A stretch of 64,000 nt of DNA, taken from the NCBI RefSeq assembly GCF_001457775.1, contig NZ_CYSG01000013.1:1-64000 (forward strand), written 5' to 3'. Origin of the DNA: Phaeobacter sp. CECT 5382 (lineage in GTDB: Bacteria > Pseudomonadota > Alphaproteobacteria > Rhodobacterales > Rhodobacteraceae). Position 1 is the stretch's first letter. Each line of letters opens with the position of its first letter. Position numbers and translations under genes: made by a program. Below, piece after piece: positions 24,840-33,499 of the stretch. The notes below the pieces were generated by a model that searched no databases, was not told the DNA's origin, and saw only the letters and a list, made by a program, of their open reading frames with translations.

Positions 24840-25149
24840 TTGCCCGAGTGATCAAACCCGCATCGACATTGCGCATCCAATACGAGGTGTATGGATGAAA
24901 CGGCATCAGCGTTTACCTCGTTCCTGACCAGATCTTGCGTCCTCGCATTGGAAGTTTGCCGAACATTCCAGACCTTCACACAAAATGCAGCGAACTTCAG
25001 CTTCCCGCCGAATCCACCTGCGTTTGACCGGCCCATGTCAGTCCATCTCTGAGGTGATTTCTTTCACCTGAAAGCTTCGACGTGTCCAAATTATGGTCTC
25101 GAAAACCGCATAACCATTTTTTCGTCTCCACCACCAAGGAGATGATAAA
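24840..25149. other. 310-base gap before the relaxase, possible transfer origin
   Basis: No gene is supported here. Near its end two overlapping short dyads lie at 25052-25069 (AGGTGA with TCACCT) and 25061-25074 (CTTTC with GAAAG). MOBV relaxases usually nick at an origin just upstream of their gene, so this is the first place to look for oriT. That is inference. Confidence 0.4.
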
Positions 25150-26466
25150 ATGGATGGTTCACACTTCGAAACACGCTACCCGGTTGTCCTGTGCTTTGAG
25201 GGCATCGGGCCTGAACACCTCGCAGGCTATGAGAAACACCGCAAGCGGGTCGGCGGTGACATCGGCCACATTCTTGAACATCCGCCAGCGCCAAATCGCT
25301 TGCTGATCGGAGGCGAGGACTGGGCTGCCAATGCCTTGGCGGAGATCGCAGCTATTAAGGCGCAGAACTTTGCGGCAGAACTGGAAGCCCTGGAGCAGCG
25401 CAAGCGCAAAAAAGACATTCAGAAACGCTTGGCAGAAGGGCCGCACAACCCCTGGCGGCCAACGCGGCACGGGCCGATGCGCGAGATGATCTTGACGGTC
25501 AACAAGGCGTGGTTCGATGCTGACCCCGCAGCTGTATTTGGCGAAGGCGTCGAGCACAATCAACGGATTGCGGATTTTGAAGAGCGGTCCATCGCCTGGC
25601 TGAAGGATGCATTTGGCGATGATGTCATCCACGCCCGCGCAGACCTTGATGAAGAGGCCTACCACATTCACGCTGTGATCATGCCGCGCGTGCAGGTTGA
25701 GATGACACGAACGGACAAAAAGACCGGCGAGAAAAAAGTCATCGCCACCCGGCTGATGCTGCAGCCTTCCAAGTTTGATGTGATCGAAGATTATGAGCAC
25801 GCCCAAGATAGCGTTGGCGAATGGTTCTCCGAGATAGGTCTTGACCGTGGGGAACGGCGTAAGGCGGCATACCGCGAGGCCATCGCCAAGGGCGAGACAC
25901 CGCCTCCAAAGCGGATGCACAGTAAAACACGCGACTGGCGGCGCAAGAAGGACCTTGAGCTGGCCAAGCGTGAGCGTGACCTTGAGACCCGCTCGGCCGT
26001 CGTCGAAGAGAAAGCGGCGGAGGCAGAGACCATCATTGAAATCACCGAGGCAGTGGCGCAGGGCGCGGTCGATCCTGTTGCGCAAACCGCTGAGGGGGCG
26101 TTGGCTCCGGTCAAAGGGCGTGAGCAGGACGAAGTGTTCTTGCGGGCGCAGCGACATGCGCAACGTTCACCCAAAGGGGCATCGCGCATTGCAAAGGCGT
26201 TCCGCTGCGGATGGGGCGCGATGTTCGAGACGGCGCGCAAAGAAGCGCTTGCGCGGGTCAATGCAGACTTCCGCGCCGCCAATAAGACGCTTGAAGAGGT
26301 GAGGGGGCTATTGGCCAAGATTGGCGGGACTTTGGGAGCCGATCTGTCGGGCAATATCAGCAAGCTTCCAGACCTGGCCCGACGCCTGAAAATGACGATT
26401 TCGGCAGGAAATCTTTCACATGAAAGATCCACGGAGAGCCGACGGACAGTGCGGAAAAAATATTGA
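25150..26466 (+). CDS. mobV: MOBV (Mob/Pre) relaxase
   Basis: This 438-residue protein is a mobilization relaxase of the Mob/Pre type. The metal-binding motif HARADLDEEAYHIHAVIMP (161-179), with H172 and H174 and the acidic D165-E169 run, is the family's third motif. The region from about 275 to 300 is a charged coiled coil, as in other MOBV proteins. Such enzymes nick at oriT and can carry a non-self-transmissible element with the help of another conjugation system. No coupling protein or secretion genes are near. It forms the right-hand functional end of the island. Confidence 0.8.
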   Translation: MDGSHFETRYPVVLCFEGIGPEHLAGYEKHRKRVGGDIGHILEHPPAPNRLLIGGEDWAANALAEIAAIKAQNFAAELEALEQRKRKKDIQKRLAEGPHNPWRPTRHGPMREMILTVNKAWFDADPAAVFGEGVEHNQRIADFEERSIAWLKDAFGDDVIHARADLDEEAYHIHAVIMPRVQVEMTRTDKKTGEKKVIATRLMLQPSKFDVIEDYEHAQDSVGEWFSEIGLDRGERRKAAYREAIAKGETPPPKRMHSKTRDWRRKKDLELAKRERDLETRSAVVEEKAAEAETIIEITEAVAQGAVDPVAQTAEGALAPVKGREQDEVFLRAQRHAQRSPKGASRIAKAFRCGWGAMFETARKEALARVNADFRAANKTLEEVRGLLAKIGGTLGADLSGNISKLPDLARRLKMTISAGNLSHERSTESRRTVRKKY

Positions 26467-26497
26467 CAATACAGAGGGTTGATCCGAACACAGCTGA

Positions 26498-26538
26498 TTT
26501 TCTCGGAGAAAAACGATTACCCGCAGAAAATCGTTTTT
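26498..26538. repeat. two overlapping hairpins after the relaxase
   Basis: TTTTCTC (26498-26504) pairs with GAGAAAA (26506-26512). AAAAACGATT (26509-26518) pairs with 26529-26538. The A-run is shared, so only one can form at a time. Termination of the relaxase transcript or a binding site for element control are possible. Confidence 0.5.
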
Positions 26539-26604
26539 ATCTAATTGTTACGCCGCCGGGCAACCCCGCCCCAAGGTGAAAACACCAAACCAAAGGACCC
26601 TAAA

Positions 26605-27021
26605 ATGAGCAAACGTATGTTCCGCAAGCCCGTCAAATCTACCCGTAAGAACCGCGCTGCGGCTCCGATGACCCCGGCGCTCCAAGCTGCCGTGTTCCAG
26701 GTCGCGAATGTCGCGGCGAATATGTCCAGAAAGGACGAGGCCACACAACAGGCCGCCCGCAAGGCGATCGCCGAGACGATCGAAGATTGGATCGGGTTTT
26801 TGGCCGAGGACCAGCCCGAAGTCGTTGAGGTTTTTTACTACGAGGTCTGCATGCTGGCGACCGCCGGCAATCGCCGCCGCATCGCAAAACACAGCCCTAT
26901 GCCTGAGGGCGTCTTCGAGCGGGTTGAAGATGATCTGCGCGAGCAGAAGGAAGAAGCAAAACGCGAGGCTGAACAGCAGAAAGGCACTGAAGACGATACC
27001 AAAGAGCTGGTCTCGGAATAA
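26605..27021 (+). CDS. small helical protein of the mobile element
   Basis: This 138-residue protein is not recognised. It has a basic N terminus (SKRMFRKPVKSTRKNR), a helical middle and an acidic tail rich in Glu and Lys. The ATG at 26605 has AAAGGA before it. It follows the relaxase and precedes the right attachment core by about 50 bases. A DNA-binding or mobilization accessory role would fit, but nothing in the sequence proves it. Confidence 0.5.
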   Translation: MSKRMFRKPVKSTRKNRAAAPMTPALQAAVFQVANVAANMSRKDEATQQAARKAIAETIEDWIGFLAEDQPEVVEVFYYEVCMLATAGNRRRIAKHSPMPEGVFERVEDDLREQKEEAKREAEQQKGTEDDTKELVSE

Positions 27022-27068
27022 GTCTCAGCCACCGATAGTCAGAAAAGTTCGCCAAAGTCCAACTCCAC

Positions 27069-27080
27069 CTCCCGCAACCA
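27069..27080 (+). repeat. putative right attachment core
   Basis: CTCCCGCAACCA, identical to the last 12 bases of the initiator tRNA gene at 43-54. The base run before it (CCAACTCCAC) also resembles the T-loop end. There is no functional tRNA here. Confidence 0.55.
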
Positions 27081-27147
27081 AAAAATATAACAATATCAAA
27101 TGCATAGAGCCCCAAGGGGCGCATTGTGCGTTTTGGGAACCAATTCC

Positions 27148-27167
27148 GTGGAAGCACTGTGGAAGCA
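27148..27167 (+). repeat. second copy of the GTGGAAGCA x2 repeat
   Basis: The 20 bases are identical to 347-366, with the two units again 11 bases apart. It lies 68 bases past the right core, in the same order and orientation as at the left end. This suggests the left end of a second, tandem element. Confidence 0.5.
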
Positions 27168-27291
27168 TTTGGAGGCAGCTCGCGTTGTGGTAACCCTGCC
27201 ACATGGGGAAATAGTCGGATCAAGGGACGATCCTCGCTTTGCGGCCATCCGCCAAATTTTCAGAGAGCTTTAGCTCCTCTAGAGCTGCCGT

Positions 27292-27771
27292 TCAGGGGGC
27301 CTCAAACACTGGCCCCTCGAACCATTCATGCTGAACCAGCCCCAATTCAGCTTCTGGTCCTGTCGACAATCGCAGGAACAATCCGTTTCGGTATCGCAAC
27401 TGCCAACATAGCGCACGAAGCTTAGCGTGGTCATGTTCATCACCGATGGGATTGGTGGATTTCTTCACCTCGATGACCAGGAGGTTGCGAAGGTTATGTC
27501 CTCGTTCATGCACTATGATGTCTGGAAGAACTCGACCGGTCGTCAATACGCCGTTCTCATCTGGCATTTCGATGTCCTTCGGCTCCAGGCCTAGGCCCTT
27601 GCGATTGTATTCAATGTCCACGCTATATAGAGGGAACATTGGGGCCATAAGCATTGCCAGTCGCCCGCATATTGCTTGCTCACCGATGTCTTGAGCTAGG
27701 ATCTGCCCATCTTGATTGTAAAGCTCTTGCAAGCATTTTCTCACTATTTCATCGAGCTGATCACGGTTCAA
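27292..27771 (-). CDS. PD-(D/E)XK nuclease-like protein
   Basis: This 159-residue protein has the spacing of a PD-(D/E)XK nuclease core: LPDIIVHERG (Asp in the second strand) and NLLVIEVKKS (Glu and Lys in E-x-K) about 18 residues later, with helices on both sides. No other domain is present. It follows a truncated UvrD-type helicase gene with about 50 bases between, in the same orientation. Small nucleases beside helicases are common in phage defence, but this pair does not match a named system I can confirm. Confidence 0.55.
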   Translation of the reverse strand: MNRDQLDEIVRKCLQELYNQDGQILAQDIGEQAICGRLAMLMAPMFPLYSVDIEYNRKGLGLEPKDIEMPDENGVLTTGRVLPDIIVHERGHNLRNLLVIEVKKSTNPIGDEHDHAKLRALCWQLRYRNGLFLRLSTGPEAELGLVQHEWFEGPVFEAP

Positions 27772-27819
27772 ATCTGTGTTTCCTGTGAATGCTTGTAAGG
27801 TGTTTGGGGGGAGAAGGGG

Positions 27820-28821
27820 CTAGTTCAATTGATCAAGTGGGAGTTCTTCAACCCCTTCTGGCCCAAATAGATGCGTCGCTGCCTTCAGCGCAATTTCAGA
27901 CATAGTCTGGGTCGCAAGTACCGCTAGACGTTTCCTTGGGCGGGATATCGACACGTAGAACAGGTTTCGAGAGCGGTAGTAACTTTTGGATTTGTTTTTC
28001 GGTATCTTTTTTGTCTCCAAAAACTCGAGCAATTGGGGCCAGTTGTAGTGGTTCCATCCGCCCCCCAAGACAACGAGAACATTCTCGAACTCGGCACCTT
28101 TAACGCTGTGCTGGGTGGCGAAAGGAGTGGCCCCCTCAACGAACTTCGCAACTTCAAGGATCTCCGAATAGGGAACTTCTCGCAACGCGGCATGCCTTTG
28201 TAACGCCCCCATTTCTTGAGGGATCGATTCATCCTTAAGTACATCAAGATCGTTCTCCCTCCTTACTATGCGTGACGCGAGAACCGGTCGTCCTGTCTTC
28301 TTAAGATGATCAAGGACTTGGCCGATGCTTCCCTCTCTTCGCAGTTTGACGAGTTGATCCATATCGGCGCGCCAGGACAGTTTGTCTGCATGGCACTTAA
28401 TGGATGGGGCGGCCCCTTGAATTTGGAACATTTCCCCATAATTTCCTGCCAAATAGGCTGCGCACATTGGCTCGATGACCTCGGCAGAGAACTTGACGAC
28501 AGGATCCTCTTTCCTAACGAACTGATCATTCCTGCCCTTGAAGACTTCGGCAATGCCGGGATAGCCCTGCTCGGCGGCAAGCACGCTGTGGGTGAGCATC
28601 AAGACTTTTGTCTTTTCTGGCACCCAACCTTCGGCTTCCAAGCGCGCCATAAGCTTGATCCTTACAGCTCTTGCCATTTCGGAAGGCAAGTCCTTCTTAG
28701 AATGAGCGGAGTTAGTTCTCTCTCCTTTGTAGGCATTTGTGTGGAAAAACCGCGCCTCCCCAGGGAGTTCAGGGTGACTAACTACCTGAGGTAGCTCAGG
28801 GTCGAGATGACCCTCTCGGGA
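27820..28821 (-). pseudogene. UvrD/Rep-type helicase, N-terminal half missing
   Basis: The frame is open from 28821 to 27820 and reads like the C-terminal half of a superfamily 1 helicase. Motif V (ATQHSVKGAEFENVLVV) and motif VI (FYVSISRPRKRLAVL) are intact. The Walker A and B half is absent, so it cannot hydrolyse ATP. Homology seems to stop near 28800, just before an IS-like transposase remnant that probably caused the loss. A TTG at 28689 is not a credible native start. Confidence 0.7.
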
Positions 28822-28852
28822 TCATGATCATGCTTCGCATAACCCTGCCGGG

Positions 28853-29050
28853 CAGAGGATACATTGTGTGAAACAGCTCGGGCAGAGCGTCATGGCCCGG
28901 GACTTCGACCGGCAGGTCGCAGAAATCCAAGTCCGCATGGCCGTGCTCAACCGTTACACTGCTCTTGGAATACCCGTCACAGAGGCCGTAGGATAAGTCT
29001 GTCCGGGGAAAGGGGGAGTACGTTCAAAACCCGATTTGTGCTACAAAGCC
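28853..29050 (+). mobile_element. IS6-like transposase tail with terminal inverted repeat
   Basis: On the plus strand 28853-28996 reads as the last 48 residues of an IS6-family transposase (LGQSVMARDFDRQVAEIQVR, then VLNRYTALGIPVTEAVG and stop). At 29021-29050 the complement of the typical IS6-type terminus GGCTTTGTAGCACAAATCGG follows. The rest of the element is gone. Its left border coincides with the break in the helicase gene. Confidence 0.65.
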
Positions 29051-29242
29051 GAGCGGTGACCTATTTCGGTCACCGCCAAACAAAGGATTGAACTGTCCCA
29101 AATCAGCGACCTATTTCAGTCGGTCAATAGAGCCGCAGAACCTGACCTGTTCCTGGTATTGGAAGCGAAACTTCAGCAACACAGGGTTTATGAAGTTTCT
29201 TGAAACGATGGGTCAAGGCCACAGGGGAGGGTGAGAAATGGC
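29051..29242. other. intergenic with short dyads
   Basis: A stem GCGGTGAC...GTCACCGC occurs at about 29053-29076, and a related GACCTATTT unit recurs at about 29108. No gene is supported between the IS remnant and the chemoreceptor stop at 29243. Confidence 0.4.
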
Positions 29243-31129
29243 TTAGGCTGTTTTCACCATTGGCCCGTCATCGCCCAGAATGTACTCGTCATCAATGGTC
29301 TCCGCGATGGTCTCGTCAGTTGAAAAACCACTAGCCAGCTGATCGACGTGATCGTCTTGAACGTAGTCGGTTTCGGCGTTCAGTTCGTCATCAAAATCGT
29401 CGTGTTCAGTGCGCAGCACAAACTGTCCAACGAGCTGATTCAGACCGAGAGTTTCGCTGTTCATCGACTGAATTGCGCTGCTGGAGTCTTCGACCATTGT
29501 CGCATTTTGCTGAGTGACCTGATCCAGCTGAGAGACACCGATATTGACTTCGTTGATACCGTTAGCTTGCTCGACCGAGACGTTGGAAATGCCGGAAACC
29601 AGTTCTGAGATATGGGCGACCTGACGTACAACTGCCGAGAGTGCCTTACCGGCGCCATCTACCTGCTGAACCCCATCCTGAACGTGTTTAGAACTGGTGC
29701 TGATCAGGATCTTGATTTCGTTCGCGGCTTCAGAAGAGCGCTGTGCCAGCCCACGGACCTCCGAGGCTACAACTGCAAACCCTCGACCTACTTCTCCGGC
29801 ACGTGCCGCCTCGACGCCTGCGTTGAGAGCCAGAAGGTTGGTTTGGAAGGCGATATCATCAATGACGCCGATGATCTGCGAGATGCGGCTAGAAGAGGCC
29901 TCAATTTCATTCATCGCTTCGATTGCGCCTTCGACAACCCGTCCGCTGTGTTCCACATCAGCCCGGGCTTCTATCACGGCTGCTTCGACGTCTTTGGTGT
30001 TCTGGGCGGCGGTATTGACACTGTTCGTCATCTGCTCCAACGCAGCCGCAGTTTCTTCGAGTGTAGCGGCTTGGCTGGCGGTGCGAACCGACAGGTTTTG
30101 CGAGGCTCCGTGAATTTCTCCGGACCGCGCCTGAATGCCGTTGCTGGACTGGACGACCTGTGACAGCAGCTCGTTCAGTTTGTCGACGGTTTCATTGTAG
30201 TCTACCCGCAGTGATTCATAGTCATCGTTGAAGGTTCCTGAGATCCGGTCGCTGAAATCACCTGCTGACAGTTTGCGAAGACCGGTTCCCAGCCGGGTGA
30301 TCACACGCTCGCTTTCGCTCCGCAGTACATTCTGCTCTTCGAGGGTTTTGAGAACACGTTCCGAGATCATATCGATATCATGCGCAATCTCGCCAAAGTC
30401 ATCAGCTCGCATGCGATCAGAGATCTTCAGGCCAAAGTCTCCTTCGGCGACGTCTCTCAGGGCAGTGCGCAGACGTTCAATTGGTCTTGTGATCGTCAAA
30501 GTCACTTTGCGGGCATTATGCAGAACTAGAGCAATTGTAACCACGGCGACTGCCAGCAAAAGGTAGAGCATTTGCATATCGTGGGCGCGAGCTGCAAGGG
30601 CAGATTCAGCAGCAAATTTTTTCAACTCACGGCCAAGCGGGTGCAGCATTTCATCCAGAGCTTGGAAAGTCCGGTCAAACTCGGGCAGCGCCTCGAGACC
30701 CTGATCCCGACCGGAGAAACCAATCAGCAGGGTCTTCTGGCTGGCAGCAATGAATTCCTCACCCAAGGGTATTGTCTGATCTACCAGCGCAGTGATTTCA
30801 GGAGATATATCCATGTTTCGCAGTGCGATCAAAGCGGAGCGGAAAACCTCGATGTCTTCTTCGAGGGCGGTCTGTATAGAGGCTCGCTTGGTCGCAGAAG
30901 CCCCCGGGCCCTTCAACAGCCCGTAGATGACCCGCGCGTCCATGGATTCGTGCTTCAAATCTGCAGTCAGTTCGTGGTGAGTCGCCTCGGTCATTTCGAT
31001 CTGGCGCTCCAACTCCAATTCACTTTGCCAGAGGCTATATACCGAAATGGTCGCTAACGTGACAATTGCCAGAATTGAAATTACGCCGGAAAGAACCAGC
31101 CGCTTTTTGATGGGGAGAGTACGAAACAT
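29243..31129 (-). CDS. methyl-accepting chemotaxis protein
   Basis: This 628-residue inner-membrane chemoreceptor has a first membrane helix near 12-33, a periplasmic helical sensor, a second helix near 185-204, two HAMP-like segments, and a signalling coil with the universal tip INLLALNAGVEAARAGEVGR type (FQTNLLALNAGVEAARAGE at about 430-450). The C terminus is acidic without the NWETF pentapeptide. It passes a ligand signal to CheA/CheW. No che genes are nearby, so it is a free-standing receptor. The sensor domain is of the short helical-bundle kind, ligand unknown. Confidence 0.93.
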   Translation of the reverse strand: MFRTLPIKKRLVLSGVISILAIVTLATISVYSLWQSELELERQIEMTEATHHELTADLKHESMDARVIYGLLKGPGASATKRASIQTALEEDIEVFRSALIALRNMDISPEITALVDQTIPLGEEFIAASQKTLLIGFSGRDQGLEALPEFDRTFQALDEMLHPLGRELKKFAAESALAARAHDMQMLYLLLAVAVVTIALVLHNARKVTLTITRPIERLRTALRDVAEGDFGLKISDRMRADDFGEIAHDIDMISERVLKTLEEQNVLRSESERVITRLGTGLRKLSAGDFSDRISGTFNDDYESLRVDYNETVDKLNELLSQVVQSSNGIQARSGEIHGASQNLSVRTASQAATLEETAAALEQMTNSVNTAAQNTKDVEAAVIEARADVEHSGRVVEGAIEAMNEIEASSSRISQIIGVIDDIAFQTNLLALNAGVEAARAGEVGRGFAVVASEVRGLAQRSSEAANEIKILISTSSKHVQDGVQQVDGAGKALSAVVRQVAHISELVSGISNVSVEQANGINEVNIGVSQLDQVTQQNATMVEDSSSAIQSMNSETLGLNQLVGQFVLRTEHDDFDDELNAETDYVQDDHVDQLASGFSTDETIAETIDDEYILGDDGPMVKTA

Positions 31130-31275
31130 AACTAATTACACCATACAGTTGTTTTGAGTGACTCTATGGGTTGTTCATTAAAAAAGTGAAAATGGGATTT
31201 CTGAAAGAAAGTTTGCGGGGCGCCAGAGGGCTCTGGATCGGTTGGAACGGGCCGGACGAAAAGACACGAAAGTTG

Positions 31276-31470
31276 ATGACGAAGCGCGTCGACAATTATT
31301 TTGATCCGGATAAGTCACTCGGATGCACAAGAAAATATGCACCGCGAGAGAGTGGACCTCTCGTGGAATACCACACCTCGACGGAACTGGAAGGCGCCCT
31401 TTCTCTCTTGGCCAAGCAAGATATGAGCATAGTTGCAGGTGGCACGGACCTACTCCTAAAGGAAGGGGGA
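31276..31470 (+). pseudogene. molybdo-flavoprotein FAD-subunit fragment
   Basis: The frame reads FDPDKSLGC, then PLVEYHTSTELEGALSLLA, then SIVAGGTDLLL, which is the N-terminal FAD-binding signature of XdhB/CoxM-type subunits (LEEALALLA and AGGTDLL). After DLLL the similarity stops. No C-terminal remainder or molybdenum subunit is present. It is a leftover of a deleted operon. Confidence 0.5.
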
Positions 31471-32012
31471 ACTCCGGCTGGAGGCTGCTCTTGCCAGTGT
31501 GCTGCCCAGGTGTACCGGTCATCAAATAGTTCTGGCGGTAGTATGGGTCGCAGGAGGGCCGAATGCGGGCCACAATCAGGTAGAAGAGAACCCGGTGCGG
31601 CCTTATACTTCGGGGCAGGTGGTATCTCCGTGATGGATGATGTACCCAAATTTTTTGCAGCGTCTTTGGGCTATGTGTCGGCGCAGGCCTTGGTCACTCC
31701 GATCGAACTCACCATGCGGGTCGGTGACTATACCGCTTGAGGGCCAAAGGGATGAACTCAGAGCCGTAGCGACGGTGACCTGCGAGCGAATTCGCATGGT
31801 GGTCCCTGACAGTGACCTTGGCGCAGGCCTCGCCACCCCCTATTGCCCGCTGCTTGCCGCTCTGGACATTGCGTCAGCCCTCGCAGTCGGAGGTCAGCGG
31901 GGGCAGTCTCTTGTTAGGGCTGGACATATCCATGCCGCTGCTCTTTTCCTGAAGGGAGAGACCCATGCCATTGGGTGTGCAGGGGTCACCGTAACAGATA
32001 GGACATGTCTAC
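31471..32012. other. decayed coding sequence, unrecognised
   Basis: An open frame runs at about 31637-32020 on the plus strand with a coding-like run (PYCPLLAALDIASALAVGG). I cannot place it in a family. A different frame near 31541-31620 also looks coding-like (GGPNAGHNQVEENPVRPY). Together they suggest fused remnants of at least two genes rather than one living gene. Confidence 0.35.
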
Positions 32013-32594
32013 ATGCCTGAGGTCATTGTTAGAAAAACGGTTTTCTCGCTTGAAGAGATCTTTCACGAAGGTGGTCCCGTTGCCAATCAGCCTTTGATGC
32101 GCGGCGCGGTGCTGGCGATCATCAAAAACCCATTTTCCGGAGGCTATGAGCCAAGTATTCAGGGGTTCATGGAAGATTTGAAACCGCTGGGGCTAGAGAT
32201 GGCGCGGCGGTTGATCGATCTTTTGGGCGGTGCTGACCGGATTGAAGGTTACGGCAAAGGGGCGCTGGTTGGTGCGAGCGGCGAGCTGGAGCACGGCGCA
32301 CTCTGGCACGCGCCGGGCGGCTATGCCATGCGCCAGCTATTGGGCGATGCCAATGCCATTGTGCCGTCGTCGAAAAAAGTTGGCGGTTTGGGCGTAAGAC
32401 TTGATGTGCCGATCACCCATATCAACGCCTCCTATGTACGGGGTCATTTTGATTCCATGGAGGTGGGCTGCAACGATGCGCCACGGGCGGATGAGCTGGC
32501 ATTTGTGCTGGTGATGACGACGGGCGCGCGTATCCATTCGCGGTCCGGTGGGCTGGAGCTGCAGGACGTGAAAGGTGAGGATGGTTTGCGATGA
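32013..32594 (+). CDS. DUF1185 (amino acid synthesis family) protein
   Basis: This 193-residue protein matches DUF1185 (named amino acid synthesis family), with PLMRGAVLAIIKNPFSGGYEP near the start, then EGYGKGALVGASGELEHGALWH and the C-terminal LDVPITHINASYVRGHFDS. Length and ends look complete. The biochemical role is not established. It lies in front of a broken Liv-type ABC locus; such pairing is often seen with ring-opening amidohydrolases and ABC importers, which here are lost or broken. Confidence 0.7.
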   Translation: MPEVIVRKTVFSLEEIFHEGGPVANQPLMRGAVLAIIKNPFSGGYEPSIQGFMEDLKPLGLEMARRLIDLLGGADRIEGYGKGALVGASGELEHGALWHAPGGYAMRQLLGDANAIVPSSKKVGGLGVRLDVPITHINASYVRGHFDSMEVGCNDAPRADELAFVLVMTTGARIHSRSGGLELQDVKGEDGLR

Positions 32595-32753
32595 ACGCGA
32601 GCAGCCGCAACGATCGCCGTCGTTGATAGTGGACGCCGATTGCCGCGTGTTGGCGAGATGACGACAGCACAAGCTGTCGGCAAAGACGGACAGAAAAAAG
32701 CATCCAACGTCTAACCGCCTGAGGTGCAACACCCAAGGGGCCAACAAGGAGAA

Positions 32754-33413
32754 ATGAAAATGAGCATGCGTCGTTTGCTGCTCGGGTACTTTCCTGTCCA
32801 ATATTGCCTTGCGGTGGCGGATTTTGCCAAACAGAAACAGGTGCTTTTCCTGGCATCAGAGCCGCTTTCGGATGCGATCTTCAACGTGACCTTTGGTGGT
32901 GATCTAGCCAAATTCGTGCGCGAAGGCTCGATCCGCTATCTGTTTGAAGACCGCGCCGTGGTCTCGCTGTTGACGGGGGAGCCGGAATACCTGACGCCGC
33001 TGGGCGCGGAAACACCCGATGGCTGGATCGTCACCGGCTATCCCGGCGCCGACATTGCAACCGAGACGCACGAACGTTTTGCCAGCGCCTATGTGGCAAA
33101 GTTTGGCGAAGATCCCAAAACAGGCTCAATCCTGGGCTATAACTCAGTGCTGACGATTGCAGCAGCCCTGTGCAAGGCGGGTTCGACTTAGACCGAAGCG
33201 CTGCTGGCTGCCATGGGCGGTTTGCAGATTGAAACCAGCCCAACCGGGCCTTTCATGTTCCGCGCGGCAGATCACCAATCCACTATGGTGGCCTATGTTG
33301 GCAAAACTGCCCTGGTCGATGGTAAGTCCAAAATGGTCGACTGGAGCTATGCCGATGGTGCCGCTTATCTGCCTTCAGAGGCTGAGGCGGCAAAACTGCG
33401 CCCGGCTGACTAA
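32754..33413 (+). pseudogene. branched-chain ABC substrate-binding protein, broken
   Basis: It starts with AAGGAG and MKMSMRRLL (signal-like) but then jumps straight to the middle of a Liv-type periplasmic protein (VADFAKQKQVLFLASEPLSD). It reads to an in-frame TAG at 33189-33191 and continues in the same frame (TEALLAAMGGLQIET to KLRPAD). Both an internal deletion and a nonsense codon are present, so no working binding protein can be made. Confidence 0.8.
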
Positions 33414-33499
33414 AACGACCCAAGAACAATAAAACAAAAAGCGTTGGAGCGGGGAGCCCGCTCTGACGCGGATTGCCAGCACAGCAGGGACAGCACGGC

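Larger units (their letters stand above)
55..27080. mobile_element. putative tRNA-fMet genomic island (integrase not seen)
   Basis: The 27-kb segment is bounded by the tRNA end and by a copy of its last 12 bases. Replication-type genes (primase/helicase, 474-2818) lie at the left and a MOBV relaxase (25150-26466) at the right. Catabolic and stress cargo fills the middle. No type IV secretion genes and no tyrosine or serine recombinase are present, so it would be a mobilizable, possibly immobile or composite island rather than a conjugative element. The boundaries are inference from the repeats and gene content. Confidence 0.45.

Noticed and set aside
55-27080. Integrative conjugative element
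   Set aside because: No type IV secretion, coupling protein or integrase gene is present; only a relaxase, so at most mobilizable.
27292-28821. Gabija-type defence system
   Set aside because: GajA (OLD ATPase with Toprim nuclease) is absent; the partner is a short PD-(D/E)XK-like protein and the helicase is truncated.
29053-29120. Repeat cluster with GACCTATTT units
   Set aside because: Only two imperfect copies beside an IS end; too little to name an element.
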